NCBI GenBank assembly: GCA_910589415.1
Contig: OU342633.1
Span: forward strand, 4,440,858 to 4,504,857
Length of the DNA: 64,000 nt
Reading direction: 5' to 3'
Origin: Malachius bipustulatus
Lineage: Eukaryota; Arthropoda; Insecta; Coleoptera; Melyridae
The translations under genes and the position numbers were made by a program. Position 1 is the first letter of the stretch; each line of letters begins with the position of its first letter. Below the pieces are notes generated by a model that was given only the letters and a program-made list of their open reading frames with translations, did not search any database and was not told where the DNA came from. Below are positions 11,179-22,302 of this stretch, one piece after another.

Positions 11179-11888
11179 CAACTTTAAAGCAAGACAAAGG
11201 TCAGAAAAATATTTAAATATTGACGCACGAAGTAAAACGAACCTAAGCGAATGATTAAAAACTATTTTCAATTATTATAATTTAAATCGAAATCAGCAAT
11301 TAAATATTTATTAATTTGTGCAATAACATGCAACTATTGCATCTCTTGCATCTCTAGGAATTTTATTTTTCCAAAGCTTAATTTTACCAAATAAATTTTA
11401 ATTCAGATTACATCTTTTATGAAGCTAAGGAAAGTTTAATAGAGATAATTTTTCTCGTAATTTTTCGAGTAATTTTTATAACTCTAAGATTTCCAATTCT
11501 ATTACACTTACGTAATAAAAACCTGTACATATATATTTTATATCACCCTATATTATTTACTGTGCATATTTTAATTTTAAAGGATTTTTATTTTATTTTT
11601 TTTGAACATCGAATAACTTAAATTCTTGTTAATTTTGATATACTGTGGACTTAAGTACCCCCTCTGATACGGATGAGACTGGCCGTACAGTATATTCGAA
11701 ATTACAAGCATTTTCATTACTATTTAAATTTTATTGCTATTATTTTATTTTTGTAGATTATAAGTTTTTACCCCAATATTTTTTCTTATCGCTCTATATT
11801 GTCCATATAATTTGAACTTTTGTGGTCACTTGAGTCTTAACCTGATAAATCGATAAGCAGTTAACTTGATAATGCAATAAATTAATTA
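11179..11888 (+). other. Errantivirus 5' leader, non-coding
   Basis: About 700 bp of AT-rich leader before gag. It must hold the splice donor for env and probably the packaging signal; AAGGTCAGAAAA near 11198 is one weak donor candidate. Confidence 0.5.
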
Positions 11889-13289
11889 ATGAGTAACTCA
11901 GACAAAGTAAGCGATTCTGAGAGCGTATACGATTCGTCAAGCGAAGACGGACCACAAAACCCAGTCGTAGACAATTTGGAAATTTCTCTCGATACATTGT
12001 CCATTGCGCAAAGGTTAAAGCAAAGAAAGAACCCATTAGCAAACCTAGATTTCCACTCAAAAATGGCACCCCCAACAACTAGTGACGGTGCAAATGCAGT
12101 CCAACCCTCGACAGAAAACTTAATCTCCGCGGCTAGAAGTTACGGAGAAATTCTTCCGAAATTTGATGGCAAGCCTTTGGCACTAGAAAGTTTCATTTTG
12201 AAGGTTGAACCTTATTTCCAAAAATATGGAAATACCACTGACGTCACTCTTAATAATTATGTATATTGTTTAATTTGTAGTAAATTGATAGGTGATGCTA
12301 ACGATTTTGTAATTTGCCGACCCGATATAACCGATTGGCCGACATTAAAAGATGCCCTGAGAAATAAATTTAGCAACCTTACAGATAGGAAAATTTTAGC
12401 CCATCAGTTTAAAATGCTGAGAATCAGGTATAATGAAAATTTAAACGATTTTATAGAAAGAATCAAATCCCTCCAATCACAATTAGACATAAAGGTTACC
12501 ATGGACGACGACATTAGCAATAATCAAAAAATAATTCATAAAGAAATTAACGAGCAGACGGCGTTAGAAGTTTTATATAGCAACTGCCAGCCGATGCTAC
12601 AGACTATTTTAGATGTCAGGTCCCCTAGGTCCCTTAATGAAGCAACCAAAATTGTTCTAAATTACATAAGTAAACATCCTCAGGATAAAGTTCAAAGGCC
12701 TCCTGTTAAAGTCACGCCTCCCGTTCCTCAAAAGAATCCAATCGTAACTAGGCAATTTTCGCCCAACACGAACTCTTTCTTTAGGAATAACCAATCTTTC
12801 CCTATGAATAAGACAATTCCAAATCTTCCAAATCAATTCGGAACTCGCCCGGAACATCCATCGTTCCAACGAAATGTGTTCCAACCTAATGGCCAATTTA
12901 GCAGAAATAACGCTCAGAGTAATAGACCAACCCCTATGTCAATAGGTTACCGACCCAACAATCGATTTCCCAATAGTACACAGGCCCAAAACACCAACTT
13001 CCGAAATTGGCGGCAACCCAAACCGCAAATAAATTTCATGGAAGGACACCCCGAAGAGTTGCATACGCAACCACAATCTGTAGACGAAGTCGATTTACCA
13101 TACGAGGATTCGAATTACCCAAATTATTACGAGGAAGGTAATGTCGAAAATAATCAATACTCGAATGATTATGTACCCCAGGAATATTCCAATGTCTCTA
13201 AGGAGAATGTAAATTTCAGTGAAGGCGAAGAAACTGAACCACCTTCAGTGGAAAATTTTCGTCTAACTGCCTCGGGACCAAATCAATAG
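11889..13289 (+). CDS. gag: Errantivirus Gag
   Basis: 466 residues starting at ATG 11889. The N-terminus is acidic and serine-rich; a capsid-like helical region follows (about residues 85-265), with FDGKPLALESFILKVEPYF and HQFKMLRIRYNENLNDFIER as its clearest blocks. The C-terminal third is rich in N, Q, P and R with no CCHC zinc knuckle, as is usual in errantiviruses, so RNA binding would depend on basic residues. Expected role: particle assembly and RNA packaging. The frame stays open to the TAG at 13287-13289. A slippery heptamer 28 bases before that stop lets some ribosomes enter pol. No disruption seen. Confidence 0.95.
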   Translation: MSNSDKVSDSESVYDSSSEDGPQNPVVDNLEISLDTLSIAQRLKQRKNPLANLDFHSKMAPPTTSDGANAVQPSTENLISAARSYGEILPKFDGKPLALESFILKVEPYFQKYGNTTDVTLNNYVYCLICSKLIGDANDFVICRPDITDWPTLKDALRNKFSNLTDRKILAHQFKMLRIRYNENLNDFIERIKSLQSQLDIKVTMDDDISNNQKIIHKEINEQTALEVLYSNCQPMLQTILDVRSPRSLNEATKIVLNYISKHPQDKVQRPPVKVTPPVPQKNPIVTRQFSPNTNSFFRNNQSFPMNKTIPNLPNQFGTRPEHPSFQRNVFQPNGQFSRNNAQSNRPTPMSIGYRPNNRFPNSTQAQNTNFRNWRQPKPQINFMEGHPEELHTQPQSVDEVDLPYEDSNYPNYYEEGNVENNQYSNDYVPQEYSNVSKENVNFSEGEETEPPSVENFRLTASGPNQ

Positions 13290-16200
13290 ACAATTTCCCT
13301 AGCCCAATATTACCATGCTTGCAATTTTGTTATCCCCCACACATCAACTTCAATTTGATGATTGATACGGGATCCACGCACTCCTTAATCAATCCCGATG
13401 TAGCCTACAAATATTTTTATGATTACATTCAAGAAGAGAAGTTTGTTTTAAAAACAATTGGAAGTCAGTCACATCACAATAAATGTGTTGTCGTTGACCT
13501 ACTAGAGGAAGGTCAATTTATAAAATTCTTCATAGTAAAATTTCACGACAGCTTCGACATTCTTCTCGGATCAGATGTCTTACAGGTAACAAACGCTAGT
13601 ATAAATTACGCGAATGGAACCTTGACATTGAATAACACGACACATGAACTCAAACAATATGATACTCTCGTTGCAAATGCAAATGACATAGTCTATAAAA
13701 CCTTGTCACCGGAAACCATCCGAGTTCCAATAAAAATAAAGAAAGGCACGGTTTTGATCCCAAATCAAAATACCGAACATGGTACAATTCCCGAAACCAT
13801 TACTACGGCAAGGAATTACCACTGTCAGGTACCCCTAATAAGAAAAAGCAAGGTAATAACGTCTAATACCCCTATATCGAAACTTGACGACCCAATAATC
13901 GCACACCATATTGACCAAAGCGAAGTAGACGTTTGCAATGTCTACACGGGAACTTTTGATAACATAAATACAAATTTACCATCGTTCGAATTAGATCATT
14001 TACCCTCTGAACAGAGATTCGCAGCTCAAAAATTGTGTGAACACTATCACGACATATTCTATCGTGACGGTGATATTTTAACCTTCACTAATAATACCAA
14101 ACATAAAATCCCCTTAAAATGCGACGATGTGGTTTTTGCGAAACCGTATCGTGTCCCGTATGCTCAACGGAAAGAAATTTTCCAGCAAATAGATGAAATG
14201 AAACGACAAAACATCATCGTTGAAAGTGAGTCACCATACAACTCACCTATATTCTTAGTCCCAAAGAAACCCGATAAACATGGCAAAAAGACATGGCGGA
14301 TGGTGGTTGATTTTCGTAAATTAAACGAAAAAACCATCGAAGACAAATACCCGATACCGAACATCGCTACAGTATTGGATCTGCTTGGAGGTTCTGCACT
14401 GTTTTCAAAGTTAGACTTAAAAAGCGGATACTGGCAGATCGAAATAGATCCTAAAGATCAGTACAAAACTGCCTTCTCAACGGAAAATGGGCACTGGCAT
14501 TTCCTTCGCATGCCTTTTGGGCTACGAAATGCACCGGCCTGTTTCGCCAGAGTAATGAACCAGGTACTTAAAGGACTAATTGATAAAATATGTCTGGTGT
14601 ACCTAGACGACATAATTGTCTTGGGCAAGAATTTCGGGGATCACCTGAAAAACCTACAAACCGTTTTTCAGAGACTTAGAGATCACAAGTTTAAGGTCCA
14701 GCTAGAAAAATCGGAATTTTGTTTAACCGAAGTAGAATATCTAGGCCATCTGATAACTACTGATGGAATAAAACCAAATCCGAAACTAGTAGAAAAAATT
14801 AAAGACGTCCCTCTACCAACCACACAGAAACAGATTAAATCGTTCCTAGGTCTTACAGGCTACTACCGAAAATTTATAAAAAATTACGCCACTATTTCTA
14901 AACCGCTAACTCTTTGTCTAAAAAAGAACAACAAAGTTATCCATTCCAGAGAGTTTATAGAAGCTTTTAATTCCATTAAGAGAATGATCATAAACCCCCC
15001 AATTTTAATCTACCCAGATTTTAACAAACCGTTCAACGTAACCACGGACGCATCCAATTTTGGAATAGGGGCCATACTCTCGCAAGGTCCAATAGGCAAA
15101 GACAAGCCCATCATGTTCGCTAGCCGAACACTTAATGAGCATGAAATCAATTATACAACAACTCAAAAGGAATGCTTGGCGATAATTTGGGCAACCAAAA
15201 TTTTCAGACCCTATATTTACGGTCAAAAATTCAATATAATTACGGACCATAAGCCCTTGCAATGGCTGTACAATTTTAAAGAAACAAACCCCCGATTAAT
15301 TAGGTGGCGTTTGGCACTTGAAGAATTTGACTATACATTACACTACAAGGAAGGAAAAAGTAATACAAACGCGGATTTCCTTTCTCGCCTAGAGTCCAAT
15401 CCACTAGAAATAAAAACACCCGATGACCTTCTGTCACTGTTCAATAATCCAGGTGACGTAGCAGAAAGAGAACCCTTAGATATAGCCGAACTAGACCAAC
15501 ATCTTCAACCATTGACTCCAATACCCAAATCAATACCAAAAATAAATGTAATCTCCGACATACAAGTACTTCCACCCCAAATTCCCGAACTCGAGCGCGA
15601 AATCGATTCGGAAATAACCCAGCATTCGCAGGCGGAAAATGTTAACGCATCCCTGCCAATAACGGAGAAGCCAATAAATTTTTATAAAAAACAATTTATT
15701 TTTGAAATTCGATCAAAGCCAAAATTACAACAAATTTCCCCATTTGGCAAAGAGCGGTATTTAGCAACCATCACTCAAAATAATTACGAAAATGAAATAA
15801 TGAATATCCTTAGGGAATATGTAAACCCCCAGGTCATTAACGCTATAAGTTGCAAACCATCGCAATTTTACGAGTCACTAGCCACATTAATAAACCAAAA
15901 TTTCGATAATTCAATAAAATTTGTCTACACCCACAAAATCCTAAAGGACATAGAGGATCCACCCGCTAGAGAAATCTTGCTAAACCAGTTTCATCAGCCA
16001 GATCATCGCGGATCCCAAGAACTAAGTGCTGAAATTAGTAGGCAATATTATTGGCCAAATTTAGTCCAGGATTGTCAGAAACATGTTGACGAATGTGTAA
16101 TTTGCCAACAGGCAAAGTACGAACGGCATCCTAAGCAACATAAATTAACTTTAACACCATCAGTTAAAAAACCCTTCGAACTAGTATTCATGGACGTATT

Positions 16201-17011
16201 TTCTATCAGAAATAAGAAATACCTAACTGCGATAGATTCACTGACTAAATTTTTCATGTTTGAACCACTAAATTCGGTTAACATCGCAGATATAGTAGAG
16301 TCATACGTAAGCCTATTCGCACGATACAAATTACCTAAAACCCTGGTAACAGACAACCAGTTCGATGTTAGTCTATTCAAGGACTTGTTAAGGTTACATA
16401 AGGTAAACCACCACCTAACGACCCCTAAACACCCTAACAGCAACAGCCCGATTGAAAGAGCTCACGGAACGTTGTTGGAAATTATAAAAACCATCACAGT
16501 CTCGAAAGACAAAATTCTGAACGTCAATGTATTTGAAAATGCGGTGATCATTTACAACAGGTCAATCCACTCAAAAACTAATTACAAACCAATAGAGCTT
16601 CTATATGGTCATTTAGAAGCAAACGATTTACTGGATATCATGGACACAAATTTTTATTTCGAATACTCAAATGAGCTATACAATCGCGTCAACGCCCTAT
16701 ATCAGGCCGTTCACACGAAAGAAGTGGAAACGAAAGAAAAACGCTTAGAGTACGAAAACACTAGAAGAAAAGACTTCACTCCTGTGAGTGAAAATCAACC
16801 TGTATATTTAAAAGATCCCCAGCGCAACAAAACTTCAGCCCCTTATCGAATGGTAACAGTTCGAGAAGACCGAGGTCCGAAAATTCTAACGTCTAAAGAT
16901 AAGTTCTATCATAAACAAGAACTCAAACCAATTAGGAAATCTCAACTAACAAGAAATTTTGTTGCAGATGACCCGGTTATTAGGCCCAGTACTAGTCATC
17001 TTGATAGTTAA
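13238..17011 (+). CDS. pol: Errantivirus Pol (protease, RT, RNase H, integrase)
   Basis: The pol frame is open from 13238 to the stop ending at 17011, about 1250 residues, and has no ATG near its start, so it is made as Gag-Pol by frameshift. Counting from codon 13319: aspartic protease with DTGS at 16-19 and a LLGSDVLQ block; reverse transcriptase about 255-490 with YLDD at 428-431; RNase H about 570-690 (TTDAS, TDHKPLQWL, ADFLSRLE); integrase with an HHCC finger near 893-935 (H..H..C..C in HQPDH, CVICQQAK), then catalytic acids in MDVF, VTDNQ and SPIERAHG. The last two acids are 33 residues apart, slightly short of the usual 35. It overlaps env by 44 bases. All catalytic motifs are present. 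Confidence 0.95.
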   Translation, partial: TTFSGKFSSNCLGTKSIDNFPSPILPCLQFCYPPHINFNLMIDTGSTHSLINPDVAYKYFYDYIQEEKFVLKTIGSQSHHNKCVVVDLLEEGQFIKFFIVKFHDSFDILLGSDVLQVTNASINYANGTLTLNNTTHELKQYDTLVANANDIVYKTLSPETIRVPIKIKKGTVLIPNQNTEHGTIPETITTARNYHCQVPLIRKSKVITSNTPISKLDDPIIAHHIDQSEVDVCNVYTGTFDNINTNLPSFELDHLPSEQRFAAQKLCEHYHDIFYRDGDILTFTNNTKHKIPLKCDDVVFAKPYRVPYAQRKEIFQQIDEMKRQNIIVESESPYNSPIFLVPKKPDKHGKKTWRMVVDFRKLNEKTIEDKYPIPNIATVLDLLGGSALFSKLDLKSGYWQIEIDPKDQYKTAFSTENGHWHFLRMPFGLRNAPACFARVMNQVLKGLIDKICLVYLDDIIVLGKNFGDHLKNLQTVFQRLRDHKFKVQLEKSEFCLTEVEYLGHLITTDGIKPNPKLVEKIKDVPLPTTQKQIKSFLGLTGYYRKFIKNYATISKPLTLCLKKNNKVIHSREFIEAFNSIKRMIINPPILIYPDFNKPFNVTTDASNFGIGAILSQGPIGKDKPIMFASRTLNEHEINYTTTQKECLAIIWATKIFRPYIYGQKFNIITDHKPLQWLYNFKETNPRLIRWRLALEEFDYTLHYKEGKSNTNADFLSRLESNPLEIKTPDDLLSLFNNPGDVAEREPLDIAELDQHLQPLTPIPKSIPKINVISDIQVLPPQIPELEREIDSEITQHSQAENVNASLPITEKPINFYKKQFIFEIRSKPKLQQISPFGKERYLATITQNNYENEIMNILREYVNPQVINAISCKPSQFYESLATLINQNFDNSIKFVYTHKILKDIEDPPAREILLNQFHQPDHRGSQELSAEISRQYYWPNLVQDCQKHVDECVICQQAKYERHPKQHKLTLTPSVKKPFELVFMDVFSIRNKKYLTAIDSLTKFFMFEPLNSVNIADIVESYVSLFARYKLPKTLVTDNQFDVSLFKDLLRLHKVNHHLTTPKHPNSNSPIERAHGTLLEIIKTITVSKDKILNVNVFENAVIIYNRSIHSKTNYKPIELLYGHLEANDLLDIMDTNFYFEYSNELYNRVNALYQAVHTKEVETKEKRLEYENTRRKDFTPVSENQPVYLKDPQRNKTSAPYRMVTVREDRGPKILTSKDKFYHKQELKPIRKSQLTRNFVADDPVIRPSTSHLDS
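13253..13259 (+). promoter_or_regulatory. -1 ribosomal frameshift site A-AAT-TTT
   Basis: In the gag frame the codons are GAA AAT TTT, so the heptamer fits X-XXY-YYZ exactly. Slipping back one base enters the pol frame, which is open from 13238 onward. This is the only place needed to join Gag to Pol. Confidence 0.85.
16957..16967 (+). promoter_or_regulatory. Likely env splice acceptor
   Basis: TTTTGTTGCAG ends immediately before the first env ATG (16968). Errantivirus env is translated from a spliced subgenomic RNA, so this placement is expected. Confidence 0.65.
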
Positions 17012-18638
17012 TCTGATGCAGGTAAATAGAGCCCAAAGAATAGAAATAAAAAATTTACAAAATAATCCAGGAATTTTACCCCTAAGATTAGGAACTACCA
17101 GAGTACAGGTCACTCATCATACCTTTATACATCATTACCCCCTGTTCGATATTCGTCATCAAATTCTAAAACTCGACAACATCATTACTGAATTACACGG
17201 CAAAATTAGGAAAAAGCCCGATGACCAAAATAACCAGATCGAAAAGACAGAACTTTCCTATTTAAAGCTAGAAAGAGATCATCTCAAATCCCAAATTAGA
17301 TTGATACACCCAGACGCTTTGACTCCCTCTAATAATCGAACAAAACGAGGATTGCTTAATGCAATTGGTTCAGTATTCAAATTCATTTCTGGTAATCTTG
17401 ATGCTGACGATGGCGAAAAATATGATCAAGCCATCACAAAATTAACTACCAATCAGGAAAACCTGATTAGTCATTTCAATAAACAGCTGTCCATAAATAA
17501 CGCATTGATTAAAAATTTTAAACAACTAATTGAAAATGTCTCCTCAAACTTCGATCAAGTAAATTTGATAATTAAAGAATTGCAAGAACAAAAGTCTTTA
17601 GCAGCTCTAACCTTGTTAAGAATAAGTGTTTTTCAACTCAAAACTTTAATTAACAATGTACACACTGCCATAAATTTTGCAATGATTAATCAATTACATC
17701 TATCAGTGATTAATGAGGATCAGATTGTTGCAATGAGAAATGAACTAAACAAATTTCACGAGGAAAGTCAATACTATTCTTCAGACACTGTCCTATTTCT
17801 AAGAACAATATCAGTAGATTTCTACATCACTTCGGAACATGTAGTCTTCCTACTCCACGTCCCTATCTTAGACCAACAAATTTACAACCTTTATCATTTG
17901 TACTCAACTCCAACCACCAATAATACAGTAATAATTCCACCCACACCGTACGTAGCAATGCACGAAAATTCAATCGTTTACTTAAAATCTAATTGTCAAT
18001 ACTTGCAAAGACAATTTTATTGCTCATTGACAGAGATCGAGAAAAATTTTCAACAGGATTCTTGTGTAAGAAACCTATTGAAAGTCAATAAATATCCTAA
18101 TTGTAAACACATACCTGTAGAAGTGAATGATTCGTTAGTGGAAACTATTAGTGATCAAAAATACTTGGTAATTTTACCTAAACAGACTCTAATCCACGAA
18201 AAGTGCGGTAACGAAGAAGTGCATAATCTTAAAGGTGTATTTTTAATTGATGTTCCATATTCATGTTCTTTTACCACTAAAGATTTTACATTTATTAATT
18301 TAGAAGGCACTCTTAAGGAGGAACCTGTCTATCTTCCACCAATCAACGAGGAAGTTATGAATGTAAAACCAATACAACTGAATTTAAAGTCCATAAACCT
18401 TGATGAGCTATCGAAATTAACTTTGCAAACCAATGATCCGATTCCGAATCAATCAATAACCAAAACCATTTGGTTCCATTCAAACGTAGCACTATATGTT
18501 GCTATCGTGTTAATTCTTGTAGGTACTCTAGTTTACTACAAGAGAAATTATTGTTTTCGTAGACATTTGAAAAATAGTGTGGATGCAGAAGAAGAAAGTC
18601 AATTAAGAGCCTTTCCTACACCCACACCGCGAAAATAA
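16968..18638 (+). CDS. env: Errantivirus envelope fusion glycoprotein
   Basis: 556 residues from ATG 16968; an upstream TTG extends the frame but lies in the acceptor. A hydrophobic signal peptide spans about residues 3-22. The furin-type site RTKR lies at 124-127 and is followed by a GLLNAIG fusion-peptide-like stretch, the arrangement of baculovirus F proteins with a short F2 and long F1. A heptad-rich helical region follows (about 145-270). Several cysteines sit at about 340-430, a transmembrane helix at about 507-528, and a basic cytoplasmic tail of about 25 residues. It would mediate membrane fusion and cell-to-cell spread. The frame is intact; codon use resembles gag and pol. Confidence 0.93.
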   Translation: MTRLLGPVLVILIVNLMQVNRAQRIEIKNLQNNPGILPLRLGTTRVQVTHHTFIHHYPLFDIRHQILKLDNIITELHGKIRKKPDDQNNQIEKTELSYLKLERDHLKSQIRLIHPDALTPSNNRTKRGLLNAIGSVFKFISGNLDADDGEKYDQAITKLTTNQENLISHFNKQLSINNALIKNFKQLIENVSSNFDQVNLIIKELQEQKSLAALTLLRISVFQLKTLINNVHTAINFAMINQLHLSVINEDQIVAMRNELNKFHEESQYYSSDTVLFLRTISVDFYITSEHVVFLLHVPILDQQIYNLYHLYSTPTTNNTVIIPPTPYVAMHENSIVYLKSNCQYLQRQFYCSLTEIEKNFQQDSCVRNLLKVNKYPNCKHIPVEVNDSLVETISDQKYLVILPKQTLIHEKCGNEEVHNLKGVFLIDVPYSCSFTTKDFTFINLEGTLKEEPVYLPPINEEVMNVKPIQLNLKSINLDELSKLTLQTNDPIPNQSITKTIWFHSNVALYVAIVLILVGTLVYYKRNYCFRRHLKNSVDAEEESQLRAFPTPTPRK

Positions 18639-18942
18639 TTAAATAAACGAATGGCACTGTTTAAACTTATAATTCAATTGTATGCCCATACTAGCACTTG
18701 ACTAGTATTTTAACAAAATGTTTATTTTTTATTAGCATGTAAGCTGAATATTACCATTATCTATAATTAATAAGTAATTAGTATTTTATTGATTGTTTTA
18801 TTGATAACATTTATTATATTTTCTGATGAACATTTTATTCATGTGAATGTGAATTCATGGCTTTCAGTTGATTTTAAATCTCAAATTTTCTCAAAATTTT
18901 GAAAATCAATTTCACCCATGAATTCCCATCTTACCGGGGAGG
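18639..18942 (+). other. env 3' UTR and polypurine tract
   Basis: About 300 bp of AT-rich non-coding DNA. The polypurine tract GGGGAGG (18936-18942) directly abuts the 3' LTR and would prime plus-strand synthesis. Confidence 0.8.
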
Positions 18943-19324
18943 AGTCATCAGGATGAGATCACGCCACTTGCAATAAATAAATGCAACGTTGCGTATTCTT
19001 CACTAGCATCCTAGTCCCACGGTGGCATCGTCCTGCTGACCAAGTAAATAAACACTTGTAAACTTGGATAGCAGCAGCAAGTTAGCTCCTAGATTTTATT
19101 TTATAATTAAGTCTACTTTATATCTTCGACTAGGACACATCGTAGTTTACGGGCATAGCCTATTGCTATTTAGTATTAATGTAAAGTGTAAAACCTACTT
19201 GAAAATATAATTCGCAGTTCACGGACATCGTCTATTACTGTAGTAGTCTTCAAAGTTTTATCCTTTCCCTAAATAAAATTCAACCTTTTTTAAAAAGGCA
19301 TATTTGGGAAGTTAAAACATAACT
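18943..19324 (+). repeat. Errantivirus 3' LTR
   Basis: 382 bp, no difference from the 5' LTR seen on side-by-side reading. Followed by the ACAA target copy. Confidence 0.97.
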
Positions 19325-19368
19325 ACAACTTGCCATAAATCAGAATCAAATCGCATAAATCTCAGAAT

Positions 19369-21018
19369 CAGTGTTGCCAACCCAAATTTATGCTCACCAC
19401 TAAATTGTCCTGGTGTAGCCACTAAAAAACCACTAGAATTTTAAAATAGCTAAAAAATAGGAGGGGGGTATGGTTGAAAAAATGTTAGCGCCACAGTCAA
19501 AAATTTTTCGATTTTCAAGGTCACGCAATTTCCCAGTAGTTGAAAGGAACGGGTGTTAGCGACGCAGGCAAAATTTTTTTGATTTCCAAGGTCACGCAAT
19601 TTTCTAGTAGTTCAAAGTTTACTAGGATACTAAAATAAAAAAATTGAAAAAATTTTATTTATAATATTATTATATTAACCATTAACCAGTAAAGCATTTT
19701 TTTTAATGAATGTTCCTATAATTCCTGCTTTTTTAATTCACTCATTAATGTACCGGGTGGGCATCTAAGAATGAACAGCGAACAGCGGCCATATCTTGGG
19801 AAATATTGATCCTACAGTTTCAAAAAAAAATTTCCAGATATAAGTGACTATGCGAAATGCAATGAAAATATTTTCTAGATGGTCGCCCTTCCGGAAATAC
19901 CGTAAGTTGACACCTACTTCGTTATTTTAACGGGGACACCTTATATATTATTGTATTTTTAAATTGCCTGGCATTTTCAAAGCATCTCACATTGAAAACG
20001 GCTCAAGATATTTAAAAACGGCTTACATGTCCCTATCTTAACTTTTTACAAGGTAATCTATTATGTAGTTTAGATTTTTCTACAGGGTGATGAAAAATCT
20101 GTTAATTTTCATCACCCTGTATAAAAATTTAAACCACATGGTAAGATACCTTGTAAAAACTTAAGGTAGGAACATGTAAGCCGTTTTTAAATATCTTGAG
20201 CCGTTTTCAATTTGAGATGCTTTGAAAATTGAAAATTGCGATTTTCACTTGTTTATAACTCATAAGCTACTCAACCTAAATTCAAATTGTGAAAACCAAC
20301 TGTATTCGATTTTGCCAGGCAATTTAAAAATACAATAATGTATAGGGTGTCCCCGTTAAAATAACGAAGTAGGTGTCAACTTCCGGTATTTCCGGAAGTG
20401 CGACCATCTTGAAAATATTTTCATTGCATTTCGCATAGTCACTTATATCTGGAAATTTTTTTTTGAAACTGTAGGATCAATATTTCCCAAGATATGGCCG
20501 CTGTTCATTCTTAGATGCCCACCCGGTACGTACAACACATGATAAGTATAAGTATGTATTATGAAATCAGAGAAGAATGAATGAATATATTTGTACCTAA
20601 CCAGTTCTATTTTATGATCAATATCTGTCAGCTCCCATCAGGATTTATTTATTGCTTTTCTTTTGTGTAGTTGGATATAGTGGCAGTGGCATATGGCGCA
20701 CACCCCATCCCCATACTTACCATTATTAAATAGCCTTTCTGAAGATTTAAAACTGAATGTCCTCTTTGTTGTTTATTTTATTCTTTAGTCACACTATACT
20801 ATCTAGTTAGATTATTGAATTATATTTAAAAAAATGCCCTAAACCTTCCATTAAATTAATTAAACAATACATAAAAATAATAATTCTCCTTGTATTTTTA
20901 AATATTTTTAGTTACTCAATGTCCAATGAATAATGGTCACCAAATTTTAGAAGACACCCACTAACAAAAACCACTAACCACCAGGTCTGGTAGTAAAACC
21001 ACTAAGTTGGCAACACTG
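19369..21018. mobile_element. hAT-type non-autonomous element
   Basis: Ends CAGTGTTGCCAAC and its complement, with a perfect 8-bp duplication CTCAGAAT (19361-19368, 21019-21026). An 8-bp duplication and a CA(G) start fit hAT. No transposase is visible. A foldback (19753-20526) is nested inside. Confidence 0.85.
19753..20526. mobile_element. Foldback MITE with ~300-bp arms
   Basis: CCGGGTGGGCATCTAAGAAT starts the left arm; the right arm is its near-perfect inverse complement for several hundred bases. TA flanks both ends. Inside each arm is a second TIR-like block (GGGGACACC / GGTGTCCCC), so two generations may be stacked. Confidence 0.8.
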
Positions 21019-22300
21019 CTCAGAATCACAATAATCTGGATATTTTAACATTTAGGGCTGAATTCCTTAACTTAAATAATGTAGATGGAAAGTTATTGTA
21101 TTTTTTTATTGTAGGTATTAGCTTTGATTGAAAGCTGACTCTTTCAACGGTATTAGACAGATTCATGGTACATACCTAAATCGTGGGCAGAATGAACCGG
21201 TTATATTAGTGTATTTTTTAACAAAAAATACACTATTGAGGACGACATCACTTTTCGAAAATCACCCAAACTCATCAAATGTCCACCGATCCTGACCCCC
21301 AGATCACGAAAAAGTGGTTTTCCAAAATTCACCTGCCCACGATATATATATATATATTTATATATTTATATATATATATATATTTATATATTTCTCCAAA
21401 ATCGCGAAATTTCGATTTTAAAAACGCTCCTGTGGCTTTATCTTTTAAGATTAGTGAACGAAATTTTGGGTCCTTGTAAAATTTGGGAATGACGTTGGAT
21501 TTTCGTTGAAAAACTTTCCAAAAGTCCCATCACTTCTACAGGGTGTCCCTTCAAAATTCCAGGTATCCGGTTTTTGTCATCTCATTTCAGGTCGCAGTTT
21601 TGAATCTAGGAGGCTGAAATTTTTGTGGGAGTAAGATATCTATAAAAACTGGTCTGGTATTGTACTTGAGCAAAATCTGTCGAGCCGTTTCAAAATGGCG
21701 GTCATTTTAATTTTTGAAAAATTTGCTAATATTTGAACCCCTGTATGAGCAAGATGGGAAAAAAACTTTGAAATAAAATTAACAGGATTTGAAGAAAATT
21801 ATTGGAAATTTGAGTTAATGCAATAAAATTAGCATATTTTCCATTAATAAGCCAGTGTCGTGGGTAGGAAAAAGGGTGAAAATGTGTCAATTCTATAACC
21901 GTTTATGAGTCCATTTTTGAAGAAGTTGAACCGAAATTTTCCATTTTTTTTTGCTTTAACATATAATTTGATGTCTTAGCTTCAATTCTCCTCGATTAAT
22001 GTAGCACTTTAAACGAAAAACAAAAAAGTTTTTCGCTTGTGCAAAATTAGCTTGCACTTATTAAATCGATGAAATGGTTCGCAATTTCTTTTTTATTTTT
22101 TTTCACATTCAATTATGAATGGTTCTGAAAATTAGAAGAGCAATCGCAACGACAATTAAATCACCTATATGCGGGTGAAAAAAGTATTCAAATTGATCTT
22201 TTAATAACTAAGATATGACTAGTTTAAAAAATAAAATGTGTAGGATGAAGTATTGGACGTACTACATATACCTACTCGATCATCGCTACAAATTTGAAAG
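21019..22300. other. AT-rich DNA, nothing coding seen
   Basis: Holds a TATATA/TTTATA microsatellite at about 21341-21392 and a single MITE-like end (ACAGGGTGTCCC near 21539) with no partner that I could find. Confidence 0.4.
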
Positions 22301-22302
22301 GC

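Larger units (their letters stand above)
10499..19324 (+). mobile_element. Complete errantivirus (insect endogenous retrovirus)
   Basis: 8826 bp with LTRs at 10499-10880 and 18943-19324 that look identical base for base, flanked by a 4-bp duplication ACAA (10495-10498, 19325-19328). Between them lie a tRNA-Ser-like primer-binding site, leader, gag, pol, env and a polypurine tract. All three genes are open. The layout, AGT...ACT LTR ends, the -1 frame of pol to gag and the F-like env place it in Metaviridae, genus Errantivirus, close in type to 17.6/297/TED. Identical LTRs and intact frames imply a very recent insertion. Activity is not shown by sequence alone. Confidence 0.97.

Noticed and set aside
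10836..11271. Overlapping frames on both strands in the errantivirus leader
   Set aside because: Produced by the GC-rich tandem repeat; several frames are open at once and none has a gene-like start.
21341..21392. TATATA tract as an origin or promoter
   Set aside because: Simple AT microsatellite with no associated gene or conserved element.
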